Assembly (NCBI GenBank): GCA_002989075.1
Contig: PSQN01000017.1
Coordinates: 4,471,453-4,535,452 of the forward strand
Direction: 5' to 3'
DNA: 64,000 nt
Source: Arthonia radiata
Lineage: Eukaryota; Ascomycota; Arthoniomycetes; Arthoniales; Arthoniaceae
Shown here: one piece after another, positions 43,162 to 55,989 of the stretch
How positions within the stretch are numbered: position 1 is the stretch's first letter
How the letters are laid out: each line of letters starts with the position of its first letter
Made by a program: the position numbers and the translations under genes
Notes under the pieces: generated by a model
The model's input: only the letters and a program-made list of their open reading frames with translations
Databases searched by the model: none
Told to the model about the DNA's origin: nothing

Positions 43162-44232
43162 TCATCGTTCCCTGCGCGGGCTCGGCGTGCCCTTCATGTA
43201 GCTCTGTCTGTGTTGTAGCTTCGGCGTGTTCAACGCCAGTGAGCTTCTTGACAAATCTGCGCTCCCAAGGTTGTAGACCCGACTGGCCCTGTTGCTGTCG
43301 CCCATCATGGTGCTTCCATCATAGTCCGGCGCGAGCATGGGCTGTGCCTCTTTGACATCCCATCCGCCCACTTTCGTCCCAACGCTGAACTCGAGGTCTT
43401 CTGTCGTGATACTATCCCAGTACTTGTACACCATCATAACGCCCAGCAGATTCGTGATGCTAGCAATGAACAGTCCGTCGAGGTAGTGTGCGGCCTTGTC
43501 ACAAAGTGTATCGCTGATGGTGTAGAGGATCGTCTGTCCCACAACGAAGAAGAAGACACCGAAGATGATGTCGCCTAGCGGCCAGAACCAATCTGACAGT
43601 GTACCAAGGACAAGGAGAATCTGCATGCCGGTATATATCGCCAGCAAAAGTGCGTTGAAGATGTAAAGTACGACAAAGAGGCCGACCGTGTTATTCGGAC
43701 TCAGACCACCGATGCTTTTGTACGTGAGGATGGAGACGAGGAATGTTATACCGCCCCATATCGCTGACAAGCCACGCAGAAGCCAGACAGATAGTGCAGT
43801 CCCGTCCTCATATACCTGGAACCCAAGAAACCCATTGATGCACAGCGAGAGGCATAGCGCGCTGCTCAGACCGTTCTGAACAGCGGAAAACCAGGGGAGT
43901 GTTTGGCTGCCGGGCGGTACGACGCCGGCGTCGAGGAGGAGGGAAAAGACCTCGAGGAGGAAGTATATCATGAAGAAGGTTGTGATCTCTTTGCGGCCAA
44001 CGGCGGTGAACTTGGATCGGACATGGATGATCATTATGACTGTCATTATGAGGGCGCCAATGTGGACGAAGGACGCAGCGCCTTCGAAGATGATTGTGTT
44101 GGCGAGGGAGATGTTTCGAGGATAGCATGTTGGCTGGATGCCGACGCTATTTGTGATATCATTGTGACCGATGAGTGGACATAAGGGTAGACTGGCTTTG
44201 CGACATATATCGTCGAAAGAGCCGAAGCCCAT
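43162..44232 (-). CDS. CHS7: Chitin synthase export chaperone
   Basis: Single exon, 356 residues. Chs7 is an ER chaperone needed for folding and export of class IV chitin synthase (Chs3). The N-terminus has the diagnostic FGSFDDICRKASLPLCPLIG followed by a luminal cysteine-containing stretch (GIQPTCYPRN). Seven hydrophobic helices follow, including FVHIGALIMTVIMIIHVRSK, FFMIYFLLEVFSLLLDAGVV and DIIFGVFFFVVGQTILYTIS. The motif CDKAAHYLDGLF and the acidic tail entry KYWDSITTEDLEF are also family-specific. The cytosolic tail is Ser-rich. Length is typical (330-360). Confidence 0.95.
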   Translation of the reverse strand: MGFGSFDDICRKASLPLCPLIGHNDITNSVGIQPTCYPRNISLANTIIFEGAASFVHIGALIMTVIMIIHVRSKFTAVGRKEITTFFMIYFLLEVFSLLLDAGVVPPGSQTLPWFSAVQNGLSSALCLSLCINGFLGFQVYEDGTALSVWLLRGLSAIWGGITFLVSILTYKSIGGLSPNNTVGLFVVLYIFNALLLAIYTGMQILLVLGTLSDWFWPLGDIIFGVFFFVVGQTILYTISDTLCDKAAHYLDGLFIASITNLLGVMMVYKYWDSITTEDLEFSVGTKVGGWDVKEAQPMLAPDYDGSTMMGDSNRASRVYNLGSADLSRSSLALNTPKLQHRQSYMKGTPSPRRER

Positions 44233-45307
44233 TTTGTGTGTTTTGAAGGAGGCGTCCGGTGGGTCGGACGAGGGCTGAGATGAAAGAGCGCGAGGGCGCC
44301 AACGATGCTAACACTTTAGCAGGTATTAGCTGTATTATGACTTGCAGTAGATATGCAGAGCGAATGTATAGGATGGACGTCAAAGAGTGTGCTGGTAAAG
44401 GTAAATAGAAGTGGAGGAGACAAAAGCACTGAGGCTGGTGAATGAGACGAAGGGGCTGGATCGGACGGTCCACTGACTCGTTGGTCGATTTAGACGCTCA
44501 CGTGCCTTAGTGCCTCAGTCTCAACCTCTTCATGCTTTTGACCTACCAACTCTCTACTACGCTCTCGTAAAAGAACTCCGGCTCAATTCAAAAGCGTAGG
44601 TAACAAAAGGCTACGTTTGGAGAAATGCAACTTGTATTGCAACGTCATACGGTTGATGATGTTGGCATGCTGTCGCCCACACAACGGTAATCTCTCATCA
44701 GATTCTCGCTGTTTATCCCCTTGTTGCTCGTCGTGGATAGACTTTGACAGAAAAACCGTATGGGGGCCATTAAATGGTCTTGAAGATAAACGAGGATTGA
44801 ACATGAGGCCTGAAGTCGAGAATCTTCTTGGCGTGGAGACGCTCGAGGTGGTGGACTTGCCTGCATGGTCCAGAAAACGAAATTGCTGGCACAATAAAGT
44901 GAAGAGTGTCACGGCTATCTCCAAGCGTCTACGTTGAACGGCGGTATGGTGGTGTTGCATGCACTCGTGACCATGCTCTACCTTGCAGGTTATGCTCGAA
45001 TACATGCTGATTTTGTTGTAGGGGCAGTTTGTAAGAGCTGTCCTACACGTATTGGAAGTGAAGTTCTGCGACGGCGCGTACACATGTGACTATATTTCAG
45101 GACTTCTCCTTGCGCTGCTGAGTGGAAGTGAAGAGACCAAACGCTGCACAGACATGACCACACCTTGACGCGTTTGTCCTACTTGATGACAAGATAATGA
45201 CGAGCATCATGATGATCAAGCCGACCCTGGTCTAGCAGCCAATCCCACGCTTCTCTTTGCACACTCACCGCTCACAGCTCCCTTTACGACATCATCCCAT
45301 CCTGACG
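44233..45307. other. Intergenic, divergent
   Basis: About 1.1 kb with the CHS7 promoter at the left. A 166-codon minus-strand frame at 45083-44583 exists, His/Ser/Arg-rich, with no motif; I would not call it a gene. Confidence 0.5.
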
Positions 45308-46244
45308 ATGCCACTCTACGGGATGCGGTACAATAACCACGAAGACTGCTTCCGGGATGTCGACGAGTACCGCCTCTCCGTGGCTGATCTAGACAAGCTC
45401 TACAAGCGGCAAGAGATCAGCTACCTCATTCCGCGCATCGGAGGCTGGTATCGGACACCTTCCGAAGTCCTACAGGAAATCATGCTCAATGTGCTCCAGG
45501 AAGAAGCAAGCTTCCAGGCGATTTGCGAGTTGACACCTCTCGGGGTACCGGGGGTACTCTTAACGGCCAACAGGAGACAAATGCTTCAAACGACGCGCAA
45601 CCCAGGGCGAATCCCAATGGCCGTGAAGTTCATCGACGGAACGGACCTGCAGCTAGGCAGCTCAAGGTTACGCCGCGCACTGCGCCTACTTCAGACGTCA
45701 ATGCAAGGAAATGCAATCGTCACGAAGATGCAGGAGAATCACAATCATTTCCACGACAGTTGGAAGGAACTGATGAAGTTGACTCGATGGAGTGGCTGGA
45801 CTTGTAAGCGGATGTTTGCAATCACACAGAAGCATTGGGACACTGCGGTTACTGGGTCGTGGCTAGAGGCTTGCCTGGAAGAGCTGCGCAAACCGAATGA
45901 AGACGCACAAGCGAACACCGACGAGAAAGTGCTGAGACTGCTGGCTTTGAGATACCTTGAGGTGGAGGTGCAGTTCGTGGCCAAAAGATGGTGGCAAGTA
46001 CAGCTTCTACGTTGCGAGACCGACATTGCTAATGAGACTTAGCATCTTCCCAGGAGCGCACAGCCTGCAGCTTGGGCCCATAGACTCTGACGATAAGAAG
46101 GCCGTCGAGAAGACTGAGGATGCAAATGCACAGCATCATCAGGCACACGAGGAGAATGAGAGAACTGTGACTTTGCTATTGCAAGCGATGAAAGACAAGA
46201 CGGCGCATTTCGAAAGGCTTGCATGGGGTCAAGCAACACTATGA
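45308..46244 (+). CDS. Hypothetical protein, two exons
   Basis: Exon 1 is 45308-46010 and exon 2 is 46054-46244, joined by a 43-bp intron (GTTGCG...CCCAG) containing GCTAATG; the phase is exact (one plus two bases). The start at 45308 gives MPLYGMRYNNHEDCFRDVDE; the earlier ATG at 45257 lacks coding character. The product is about 297 residues, largely helical and charged, with QEISYLIPRIGGWYRTPSEV, LRRALRLLQTSMQGNAIVTK and FVAKRWWQVQLL. The C-terminus is acidic then helical (AHEENERTVTLLLQAMKDK). No family is recognised. A further coding-looking stretch, 46337-46542 (ITSDTLTSLLRPINAQRPGD), lies just downstream in another frame and may be an additional exon or a remnant. Confidence 0.6.
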
Positions 46245-46336
46245 GTGTAAAATTTTGAAGGGAATTGTGTTCCTCGATAGGAAGAAAGGCGCCAGACTTG
46301 CTGTCCGGCTGCGACAATAATCCCTGCCCTCCCATT

Positions 46337-46542
46337 TGGAAAGTAAATTGCGCCAGCGGAGGTCCAAGGCCATCACAAGTGACACTCTGACATCGCTCTT
46401 ACGACCGATCAATGCACAGCGACCAGGAGATTTACTCCAGAGGCTGGCGGACAATGCGCACTGCGCTCAGCAAGCCTCGAACGGCATCAAAATGGATGTG
46501 TTGTCTATGTGGCTGTTTGCCAAGTTTCCTGCACCAGCGTAG
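46337..46542 (+). CDS. Possible downstream exon of the 45.3-kb gene
   Basis: An open stretch without ATG, preceded by a stop at 46318-46320, with protein-like sequence: KAITSDTLTSLLRPINAQRP, then DLLQRLADNAHCAQQASNG and WLFAKFPAPA. A splice acceptor such as GCGCCAG near 46350 is conceivable. I could not identify the donor. It could alternatively be a fragment of a duplicated relative. Confidence 0.32.
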
Positions 46543-48008
46543 TTCTTGAGCACCTGCACACTGTTTGTACTTGTTTCTGCGTTCAAGTGGCCGGCGCAGA
46601 CTAACAGAAGCTGCGTGCCAACCCCGTTCTCTTGATGCTCATGCTATCCAAATTGCATAAGCAGTTGCTTGACCTCTTCCTGTTCTACCTCTTTCAAAGT
46701 CGTTCTGTACGCGGTTGCGACGGGGGCTTTATGATCTCACCGACTCGAGTCGGCTTGATGCTCACCCAAGATTGAAATAGGCGTGTGGCGAGCAGTGTTG
46801 AGAAGCTGACCTGCCAGAGAGTGGCCAAGTGGATGGAGGTTATTCGAAGATGAGAAGCACGAGTTCAATCAGTACTGTTGATGACCTGTCAGAGCTGGAC
46901 ATCGAAAATGTGTACGGATATGGAAGAACTTACAGTTCCAAAGGGATCCACAGCGGTAGTGAGGTCCCTCGCGAACCACGCGAGCCATCCACACTGTGAG
47001 ACATCATTGCGCTACGATACTCTAAGTAACAGCACTCCACACAGCGGCGCGCTGGACAGGTACGCAAAGATCACTCTTCCTGAGAGCACAGCCGAGGGCC
47101 ACGCTAAAAAGAAAAGGAGGTCGATTGAGTTTCCTCAAAAGAATGCCAGCAAAAATTCCGCCGGTCTCGCCTATGAAGAGCATTAGCATGTGCAGGAGTG
47201 GTGGTTTGGGTGAGGTAAACATACCCCCGAAGGAGAGAGAAAGCCAGATCACACCGCGTTGTGCAATGCAGGTAGCCTGACCAGAACGACCCTCTGCGTG
47301 ATCAAGGCGTTCCCAACAAGGTCTGCGGATGCGTCAGCATAAATTCGAAATGTTTGGGGAGGAGAAATCTCACAAGTATGAAGGACCAAGCGAGAGGGTG
47401 GGAGGAACGCGCAGAATATAAACCCTTCGCCAAGAAACCCCTCGGATAATGACCATATTATGCGCTAATTCAAGCAAGGGAACGCGTTTTGTTGGGCTTC
47501 TGTATCCGAGATTGCACAGGCCGCGTTCCGCGCCAATCAAACACTTCCTGGAGCACGGGCGTTCTCCTTCATCGTGATGTCTTGATGATGCTGTCCTCCA
47601 CCATTTTCCTTTGCTTGCGCGCCGGTCAATGTCAGCAATATGGATAGATCGAAGACGCCGTCCACTCCATCCTGTGGTCGAGGTTGTGGCGCTGCTAGAA
47701 ATTCGTAGGTTCGTGCAAGAAGTCTACAGGTGTAAGCGCGCTGCTCTCGAATACATTCTCCTCTTCAAAATGCGAGGTGTTCGTTGGATGATCGTGGGCA
47801 TGTCGGATGTGTATAATCATCCTTCAAAGTCAAGATTTCCAGCGAACATTCTATTGGAGTATACATCCAACTTCGAAACGGGATCTATTTGTACAGGGTA
47901 TCGCGGTCATGATCACATAAGCCTGCAGGTGCGTACCAAATTTACAGTATCCTTCTCTGCAAGGTGATCATACTTCACAGGTACAGGGGCCTTTACGAGC
48001 TCCAAAGC
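46543..48008. other. Intergenic
   Basis: About 1.5 kb. The best frame, 46878-47186 (+), has a basic AKKKRRSIEF patch but no conserved feature. 47611-47967 (+) is also unremarkable. Nothing is supported. Confidence 0.45.
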
Positions 48009-51000
48009 TTAGTCCAGCTCGTCTAACCTCGTTTGTGAGGGTCCATTTTGATAACCGCGCCATGGCAAGCTATAGCCAGATGCCCCAGTATCCGTTCGGC
48101 GGTGTTTCTGCATAGGTGAGGTTGGGTCTGCCGCTGAGACGTGGCTGAACTCACTCTGCGGCGATTTCACGTCCGCATCCCCGTCGAAGAATTCGTTGAT
48201 TGAGCCCAGAAGCATCTTCCACACATTGCCGTTGGCAGGCTCATGGTCAACAATGTCCCTTCGTGTCGTCAGCGTATCGAGCAGCGTTACCAATAGCATC
48301 ACGGGTAGCATACCATGCAATACTCCGGTCATTGGAAGACAGCTTGTCTAGCGCCTCAAGCTTGTCGATGCCATGTTTACTAGCCCCAAAACGAATGAAT
48401 TGGATACCAACAAATTTGTCATCATCTGCGAATTCGTCCCTGAGGTCGGTCATCAGCGAACGTAGGGTTGTCTCTATGCGAGTATCATCCTGGTAGAGAC
48501 CGTCGGTAAGTATGTAGATAGTAAGTGGCTGATGACCCGGCTGATGTGTTATCTTCGTCCATGCCCGTCTCAGAGTTCCGCCTTTGATCTTGCGTTTATA
48601 CGCGTCAATGATGTGTTTCAGCTTCAAACTCAGTGGAGACACGCGCTGTCCTGCCTGTGTCTCCGGCGGTTTGTGTCGGCGAACGAAGTCTTCCATTTGC
48701 GATTTTCGCCGTGCCAGCGACTTGTCATCATGAACCACCATGGCAATATCAATCCTGTCGTCGGCTCCCGAAGCGAGCAGAATCTGTCCGAGTATGCAGG
48801 TAATGTCGACCACCTCTGTCCAATGCTGACGCATACTACCCGCATCATCAATGACGATATACTGCAAATATGTCAGCGATTGTGCTGCAATGGTACGAGA
48901 GACCACAACTAACGTGGTCGCGTTTCTTTAGTTCGATACAGCAAGCCTGGTCGAGGGAGTCGGCTAGAACATTCCGACTTTCGAAATCCTGTATCCAATC
49001 TTTCGCATTTTGAACAGATAAAGTGGGAATTTCTGGGGGAGACTTGGCATTTGGTCGCTTACGAGATGCTGAAGGGCTGGGGACGGTAGAGGCAGTTTCT
49101 GGCAACTGATAATCGCTGATGCGCCCCGGCTCTGCGGTATACGGCATTCGATTTAAAGGCGACTCAGGAGAGCGTCGCTGCTGTTCAAAGCCTGACGTTG
49201 GTGACGAGTGAAAATGCGCACTTTGGCGTGGTGATGGACTATGGGCTAGGGTTGGTGTCCGCGTGGTGTCCTTCTTCTTCGTGGAGCCGCTGTGGCTCAT
49301 ACTACTCATCTGATTTCGCAGCTTCGAGTTCAGCCCAGCCCATGCGGCGCATACGTCTCTCGCGCTAGAGCGCCAAGGTGACTCCACGAGCATATTCTTC
49401 TCTACGAGGTCGATAACGAGGGGCGTTGTCCTCTCTATGATGTCGCCATTGGCGGCGTCCTTTTTGATGCACTCATGGCGGTCCTTGATGCATCGAAGAG
49501 CCTACAGATAAATATAAGTATGCTGCAGGAGTTGCTCATCAAATCACCAAACATGCCTTAGCCTTATCATGAAAGCTCTCGTTTTCATGATACAGCGTCA
49601 AGTTTCTGGTCTCTTTGCGGCGAGCCTGCCGGTACTGCTCAAGTCCAGCTGGACCTTGTCGAACCCACACAGCGGCTTCGCTCAACACCGCGCCAAGGGA
49701 CCACACGTCAATGCTAGGTTCGACGCGGCGTGGCTGAGCGGTAGCAAGCCAATTGGCGCGATAAGTCTCTGGAGCGCCTAGAATGGGATACTGTCAATGG
49801 TGCAGCCGCTTTCTACGTCGTCACAATGCCCTCATACCATAAGTTTCAGTTCCCACCCTCGCTTTATCCGAGCATGTTTCTCCAGTGAATTCGCGGAAAT
49901 GGGCGAGCCCGAGGTCTGCCAGCTTATAGTCACCGAGGTACAGTGGCATACCGGGTCTTCGCTTGATGAGTATATTGTCAGGCTTCACGTCTTGATGAAA
50001 TCTAATGCAGATGAGCTCATTAGCTGGCGTCGACATTCACAAGGACCTCAGTGGTGGTACTTGCCCCATGACTCTGCTCTTGCATTCCGGCTCCTCTCCC
50101 GGATTTTCCTGCTTGACATAATGTATGGCCTGTAGAGCTTCCCCCAGCTGAAGAATTCTCTCCCAAAACGCATGTATCTCGGCGGTCTGCGGGCGTTGCT
50201 CATGATCGTCAAAAAGATCTTGAAGTGTTCCCCCGTCTGCATGTTCTAAAAGTATGTTGTAGGTGTCATTGTGTTTGTAGCTGCCATAGCATTTGATGAG
50301 CGAAGATGGTGCATCGGGGAAATTGCACCCCTTCTTGAGATGTTCGAATGCGCGCACTTCATTGTAGTATTGCAGCTCACCATGAAAGCCTTTGTAGGTC
50401 TTTAGCTCGAAGATAGGGTCTTGTTGCGCCTAGATACCGTCAGCTATCGAGCGTTTTGCACCGTGACGTTCAAAAAGAGGCCTCCAGTCTAGATCTATTA
50501 CCACATACCGAAGCAGATGGATCAAGCATGTCTGGGAGAACGTAGTCTCGGTGGATATTGATGGTCACAGTATTCGAACTTGCGCCTGTGACATGCTGAA
50601 GTCAAATGTCAGCGAGGAGAGTTCAGTAAAATACCAGCATCGACATCATTCAAGACAACGCTGGGGATTGAGGTGCCGATATTGCTATGCTGGGCTGTCA
50701 TGTCAAAGGCGCAACGGCTGTGACTGACCTCTTTCCAACCCGTTATTGGGAGTATCCTCTCCTTCTCCCAACTACTCCGGCTGCGACCCATTTTGGCTGG
50801 TAAAAACATCCATTGTTTTTCCCTGAACTTGTCAAATAGCTCATCATTGTCAGGGGAGCTGGGCCAGTCGGCTGGCTTAGCCGTAAAGGGCAAATGATGA
50901 TCGTTCAAGCCTTCGTAAGCGACGAATTGTTGTATGTATTTGTCCGCCTTGATGCTTAGGAGGATAGCAAAAACAAGCATGTACCCCTCTTGCAGAATAT

Positions 51001-51220
51001 CTTGCGCACTGGGGCCTGGATCGCGACTCGAGGCTGGAAAGAGGGTCGACAAGATTGCGTTTAGCTTGGCGCAATTCTGGTTCTTGAAGTAGAACTTCAA
51101 CCGGTTGGATGGAATGAAGTGGTGCCCCGGCGCATCTGGACCACTTCGTCCTGCAACCAAGGCGGTTCGAGCCCAGTTGTGAAATCTCGCCAGCACATCT
51201 TCGTGGTCGGGTTGTGCCAT
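48009..51220 (-). CDS. Protein kinase - von Willebrand A domain fusion protein
   Basis: About 940 residues in eight exons: 51220-50645, 50595-50509, 50429-50041, 50001-49838, 49777-49557, 49501-48914, 48861-48314 and 48258-48009. The frame is kept throughout, but intron 1 (GTCGAT donor), intron 3 (39 bp), intron 5 (apparent GC-AG) and intron 7 (AAG acceptor) are non-ideal. The N-terminal 190 residues form an unknown helical domain. The kinase domain has FELKTYKG (candidate ATP lysine), HQDVKPDNIL (catalytic Asp), LADLGLAHF (DLG for DFG) and GAPETY (APE). After a Ser/Pro-rich linker a vWA domain starts YIVIDDAGSM (MIDAS with Ala for the first Ser), with YILTDGLY and DIVDHEPANGNVWKMLLGSI. It looks like an active kinase; role unknown. 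Confidence 0.78.
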
Positions 51221-52075
51221 GTCGAGGGTCTCTCCGCCGTGCGGTAGTGCGAACGAATGAAAAGCGAGCAGAGCGCGCCTCGAGATCAAGCTGTCCTACC
51301 CATGGAAAGGGAGGCGACGTGAGTTTCGCCAAGTCTGAAGATGTTGTGCGTCGCGTGTATGGGTATGAGCGGATTGCGAAGAGAGATCCAAGAGAAGATA
51401 AGAAAAGAACCTCAGAGAGTTGAAGGGCAGAGCCGCATGACTGCTCGCTTACACATGGCGGGAGCTCGACTAGCCCCACTGCCTTCTTCTGCCTGCACGT
51501 TGCCCGTTGTGGGCAGAGAGTCTGGGTGGGACGAAGAAGGTGTCCCGCTTTCCCTCCATATCTCTCGAGTTTTATACCCGAAGCAACTACAGAAGAAAGA
51601 GATGGACGTTTGGCGTTGACTTGAGTCTCGACTTCGCGCTTCCAATAATACAGCTTTTTCGCTCTCGTCTCGATTTTTTGTTGGCATGCGTTGAAGCTTG
51701 CCCCGCACCGAAGCAGTTGCCTGACTCCGGAGTGCAGGAGCGAGTTGGGAAGTATTTAGTTACATGACCCGCCAAGCCTGCACACCTTCAGCCAGACTGA
51801 GTCATTTGGGCATTGCTGTGCACGACCGAAGCTGCAGAGCTTGCACATAGGGTAGGCATGCCTGAATTTATGAGAAACATGCTCGACGCCAGCGACTCAA
51901 GGTTGACACTGTCTTTCCAGGGCGATAGACAACCCCTATTGTACGCTCAACACCCTGAGCACCGGAAACGCTACAGGCCAGCTATCCACGCTGACCTGCA
52001 TACTGCTTATTGTACACAGACGGCGCCACGCCGTCTAGAAGAAGGCAGACAAAAGCTGCGTCATCTCGGCCAAAG
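51221..52075. other. Intergenic
   Basis: About 0.85 kb upstream of the kinase-vWA gene; no supportable gene. Confidence 0.5.
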
Positions 52076-54332
52076 TTAGGCAATGCTAATTTCAGGCCTT
52101 TGATTGCGGACTTTGCGGTACCACAGTCGCCACGCCACAATAGTAATAGCCATGAGCGGTATTGACAATGCGAGGAATAATATCAACGCTCCAGGCGCGA
52201 ACACTAAATGTGGATGGCCCTTCTCATCATCAGTCGTGAACTTGGCGATGTCAGTACTGAGTAACGTCTGCGCTTCTGTTAAGACATGTGTCGCAAACTT
52301 TGATCTGAAGCATACCGAGATGAACGTGGCTGGGAGAAATAGGAGGGTCACCTGAGGGTTCAAGTGTCAGCGCAATCCTTTCTGAACAGTATCGTCATCA
52401 GGTTTCCCAGGTTCTTTGTGCGCTCTCTTTTCACGAACGCCGGCGAATGAACTTATGATTAAGCCCCAAGATGCCACGAGAGCTAATGCGTGGACGCTGT
52501 GAACTTACCCATGAGATGATCTTCATGGTCACGGTGTCTTGGCTGGTCTGTTGTGAAATACTGAGGGTGACAGTGGCTAAGTTCTCCATATTTTGAGCTT
52601 GTCGTTTGCTTTCGAGAATGTTTTGGTAGGTAAACATATCAGTGATCTGGAGAACGGTTACTAATATAGACGCTGAATGCGACAGCTTGCTTACCAGTCT
52701 CTTGCGCTCGTTGAGCAGCAAGAGAAAAGATGATACGTTGGCGTCATGAGTCTTAAGCTCGTCTATCACTTCGGAAAGGCATCGTTCAAAGTCTTCAAAA
52801 TCGTTCCCACAAGCTTTCACTGTCTCAATACTGAAACGGCCAGCATTCCAAGCTCTGCGATATTCGTCTTTGATTTTGCTTACAACCGAAAGGTTATGAA
52901 TGAGCGCGCGCTTTGCATTGTTAGCAGAATCCTCATATGACTGAATATCTTGCACATCGTCGAAAGAGAACGTCTTGTCGTTCTCTATGATAGGTGCGTC
53001 TGGGGACGTGTTGAAGGTGTCCAGCTCCGTGCCTTTAGGCACAAATGCACTGTTGTTGTTTGCTCTTATAGAGGACGCCTTCAGTCGAAGCTGTTGAAGT
53101 GGCGACTTTGCCGTTGGACGTGTTTTCTGTTCTTGCTGCATGAATGTTGTGACGCGAGACGGTGGCATGGTGCTTAGTAAGTGTCTGTCAACATCAACTG
53201 TTTTGATGTGCTCAGCTGTCTCATGGAGTTCCGTCGTCATGTAATTTAGGTACCACCTCCATTGCTCGCTTGCCCATTGGCAATTGATGACATGGTGATT
53301 CAAGGTCTTTACAAAGCTTTTTGCCAGGGTCGAGCGGTCTGAAGCATCGATTGCGCTCATAATTGGGCCCAGCCTGGAGCTCGACGTGTCAGCGTGACGC
53401 ATCTTGATGAGAGCATATGTACTAGCAAACGCGAGGTTCGCAAGTAAGATATTCATGTCGTGCCGGCAACCTGGCTTGTAAGGAACACTTGAAGGGCCAC
53501 AGGAAAAGATGGTGTAGGCTGCAGACTTACCTCTGTCGCAAGGTATCGTTCCCCTTGATCATGATCCATGTAGCAGCGTTAGACTCAAGATCAAGCTGAT
53601 GGTAGATACTCATTGGGCGTAATGACCACGGCCAGCTTTTATTGCCAGGCGACGACTCGATTGACTTTAGGCTGTAGCAAAGCTGTAAATGGTGCCCCGA
53701 ACGCCCGAGCTCAGGTATTGCGCCCAGTGAGTTCGACGACGCTGACGCAATCTGAAAATGGCATCCGGCATAATGCGTATCAAGCGAGGTCAATTGCCTT
53801 CCAAAGGGGAATACAATGTTTAGAAGATAAGGCGTGATTTGGAAAAAGGTCATGAGCCTAACGAACATCTCGAAGGAGATGTTGAGTCTCTCCAGAGAAT
53901 GCGGTGGTCGTATGAAGCTGCGTAGAGGCCAGTCAACGCCCATGTTGCTACACGGAAACGCTGCTTGCTACTCACAACATCCGGCTTGGAGGATCTTTCA
54001 GGGACCCATCTTGTGGTGTCAGTAATGCGTTTTCGAGCGCTTGAGAATCTTTGAGCTCTATCTGTCGAGGTCCTAGGACATGTTAGCAAATCTGGGAGGT
54101 TTACACTTCTCTCCTCGGCCTCAGGCTTTGACTTACTAGTATGACCTGGCAACCATTCGCAAATTTCGAGCGTCGATTGGCCATCTTCGCGGAATAGTCT
54201 GCGGCGCTGCGCGGCAAGACGGCTTTGAAAGTCTTGAAGCACATGTGGAAATACGGAGGATTGAGAAAGATTGCACGGGTAGATATCCGAATTCTGGTAT
54301 GATTCTAGGAATCTATCAAACGCATGTGCCAT
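52076..54332 (-). CDS. CorA-like fungal membrane protein, multi-exon
   Basis: At least six or seven exons. Secure ones are 54332-54137, 54072-53976, 53917-53531, a long exon from about 53421 to about 52695, then 52647-52511 and 52352-52076. The junctions around 53530-53421 and near 52330 are less certain. The order matches the expanded ascomycete CorA-like family: RLNISFEMFVRLMTFFQITP; then WSLRPMSIYHQLDLESNAAT with WIMIKGNDTLRQ; a WRWYLNYM segment; long helical spacers; and two C-terminal membrane helices (VTLLFLPATFIS and ALILFLALSIPLMAITIVAW). The usual GMN transport motif is not seen, so cation transport is doubtful. Members are often Pezizomycotina-specific and of unknown function. Confidence 0.75.
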
Positions 54333-55989
54333 TGATGTCTCGGAGCAGTGTTAGTCCAGTTGAAATGCGAATGCTGCAGTATTCAAGCCGACTTTCTAAT
54401 CGACATCGAACACATGCGAGGGGATTCTTGTGTGTTTTGTATCATATGGAGACGGATCAACCTCAGCCTCAGAGGCGATGCTGCGGACGAATAAGCACCT
54501 TGGCTACCTACTCCTACGCTGGCACTTGCGATCGCAACGAAGACTGTGACCGGCAATCAAGGCGGAAAGACAGACCTGATGCACGAGGCTGGCCCAGGCA
54601 AGAATGTGCTGCGCAGAGACCGTGTACTTATTGCCGTCAATCCTCTACTCACGAATGAAACCCCAATGTCTGCAATCAGAGGCTAGGCCCGAAACAGATA
54701 GCGCCGCGGCGACACAGCTCGACGCCTCGTTCTGCCTGCAAGTTCTTGGCCTCAATCGAACGGGTTGCCAGGTTCGTAGTGACGCATGTCCATCAATTCT
54801 TGTTTCTCGTCCTTGTTCACCTCGTCAACCGCACTTCATAGCCAGTGAATGCGCCAATACCTACTTCTTCGAGGAGGCGTGGAGCTACGAACCGGAAGAC
54901 ACCCCTTGTTTGCTATATGTCGTCAGAGGGTCGACCACAGCTGGCACAGGAAGTGATAGACACACCTCGATTTGAAAACTCATGTTTCCAAACACTTTTT
55001 GGAGGAAGTCTTGGACATCAGATGTGAATAGTCTGAGCCATTTCCTGTCAGCTCACCAAGAACACCGTTTCAGCAAGCCCGATGACCAGCTCACCTGTAC
55101 TCCGGGAATGTCTGCCTCACAGACGCTGTAGCCATGGCTTAGATGGTGCCAAGTTTGTCTGATCTCACGGGAGACTCAGTGGGGACTCGGGAGGCGAGAA
55201 GGTTAAAAGTATTCCGCAGGCGGTTGACAGACGGGGGCGTTGACCTGTGACAGGCAAAGAGGCATCCAGGCTGAGGCTCACCGTTGCCCCACCTTGAGTG
55301 CACCCCTGTTTGCCTCATCAAGAACAGTGGCACAACAGGAAGCATCGTGTCGCAAGGCGATCATTTCCTGCGGCTTCCTGCATGGCCGCAATTCTAAGTG
55401 CCTGAGCGAGTCACGCTTACCGTAGCATAGCTGCAAGACTACTGTGCCCTATGCAGAGGGTGTCATTTCCGTGTAGAGTACATCGTTGCTCTGCGATGAA
55501 GGCAGTGCGACGGGAAGATGGAACTCTGAACAAGAAACGATTCTGCCAAGCTTTTCACCCTCGCCGGCGCGGGCGCTACTTCCTTTTGACTTTGGCGCCC
55601 TTCTGGAGCTGACCTCAACTTGTACAGTCAATATCTTGATGCATATTGAGAACAAGTGTGCAAGGTGAGGATACATTAAAGGAAGCTATGAGGATTCCTA
55701 GAGTCTTTTCCTTGCTTTTACATGTTCAAAGCCGGCCGATGGTTTTCGCACCACTGTTTTCCGCTTCAAATGGTGCTAGAGCCTCTTGGCAGGTGGTGAT
55801 CTCATCGATCACAGCCCTTCATGTCTAATACAATTGATGCAAATGCGCACTTCACGCTGCCGTTCTACTGAAGTCGTGTTATTACACGTCTGACAAGTCT
55901 GTACACCCTGTCTAATCTTGCTGTCGCTTCTACGCATCGCCTCGCCCACGCCATCACCCACCCGCCGAGCTCAGTCTCTCGCCGCAACC
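54333..55989. other. Intergenic
   Basis: About 1.65 kb. Open frames such as 54245-54658 and 54604-54975 (+) are Arg/Cys/Ser-rich and overlap the CorA-like 5' end; none is convincing. Confidence 0.45.
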
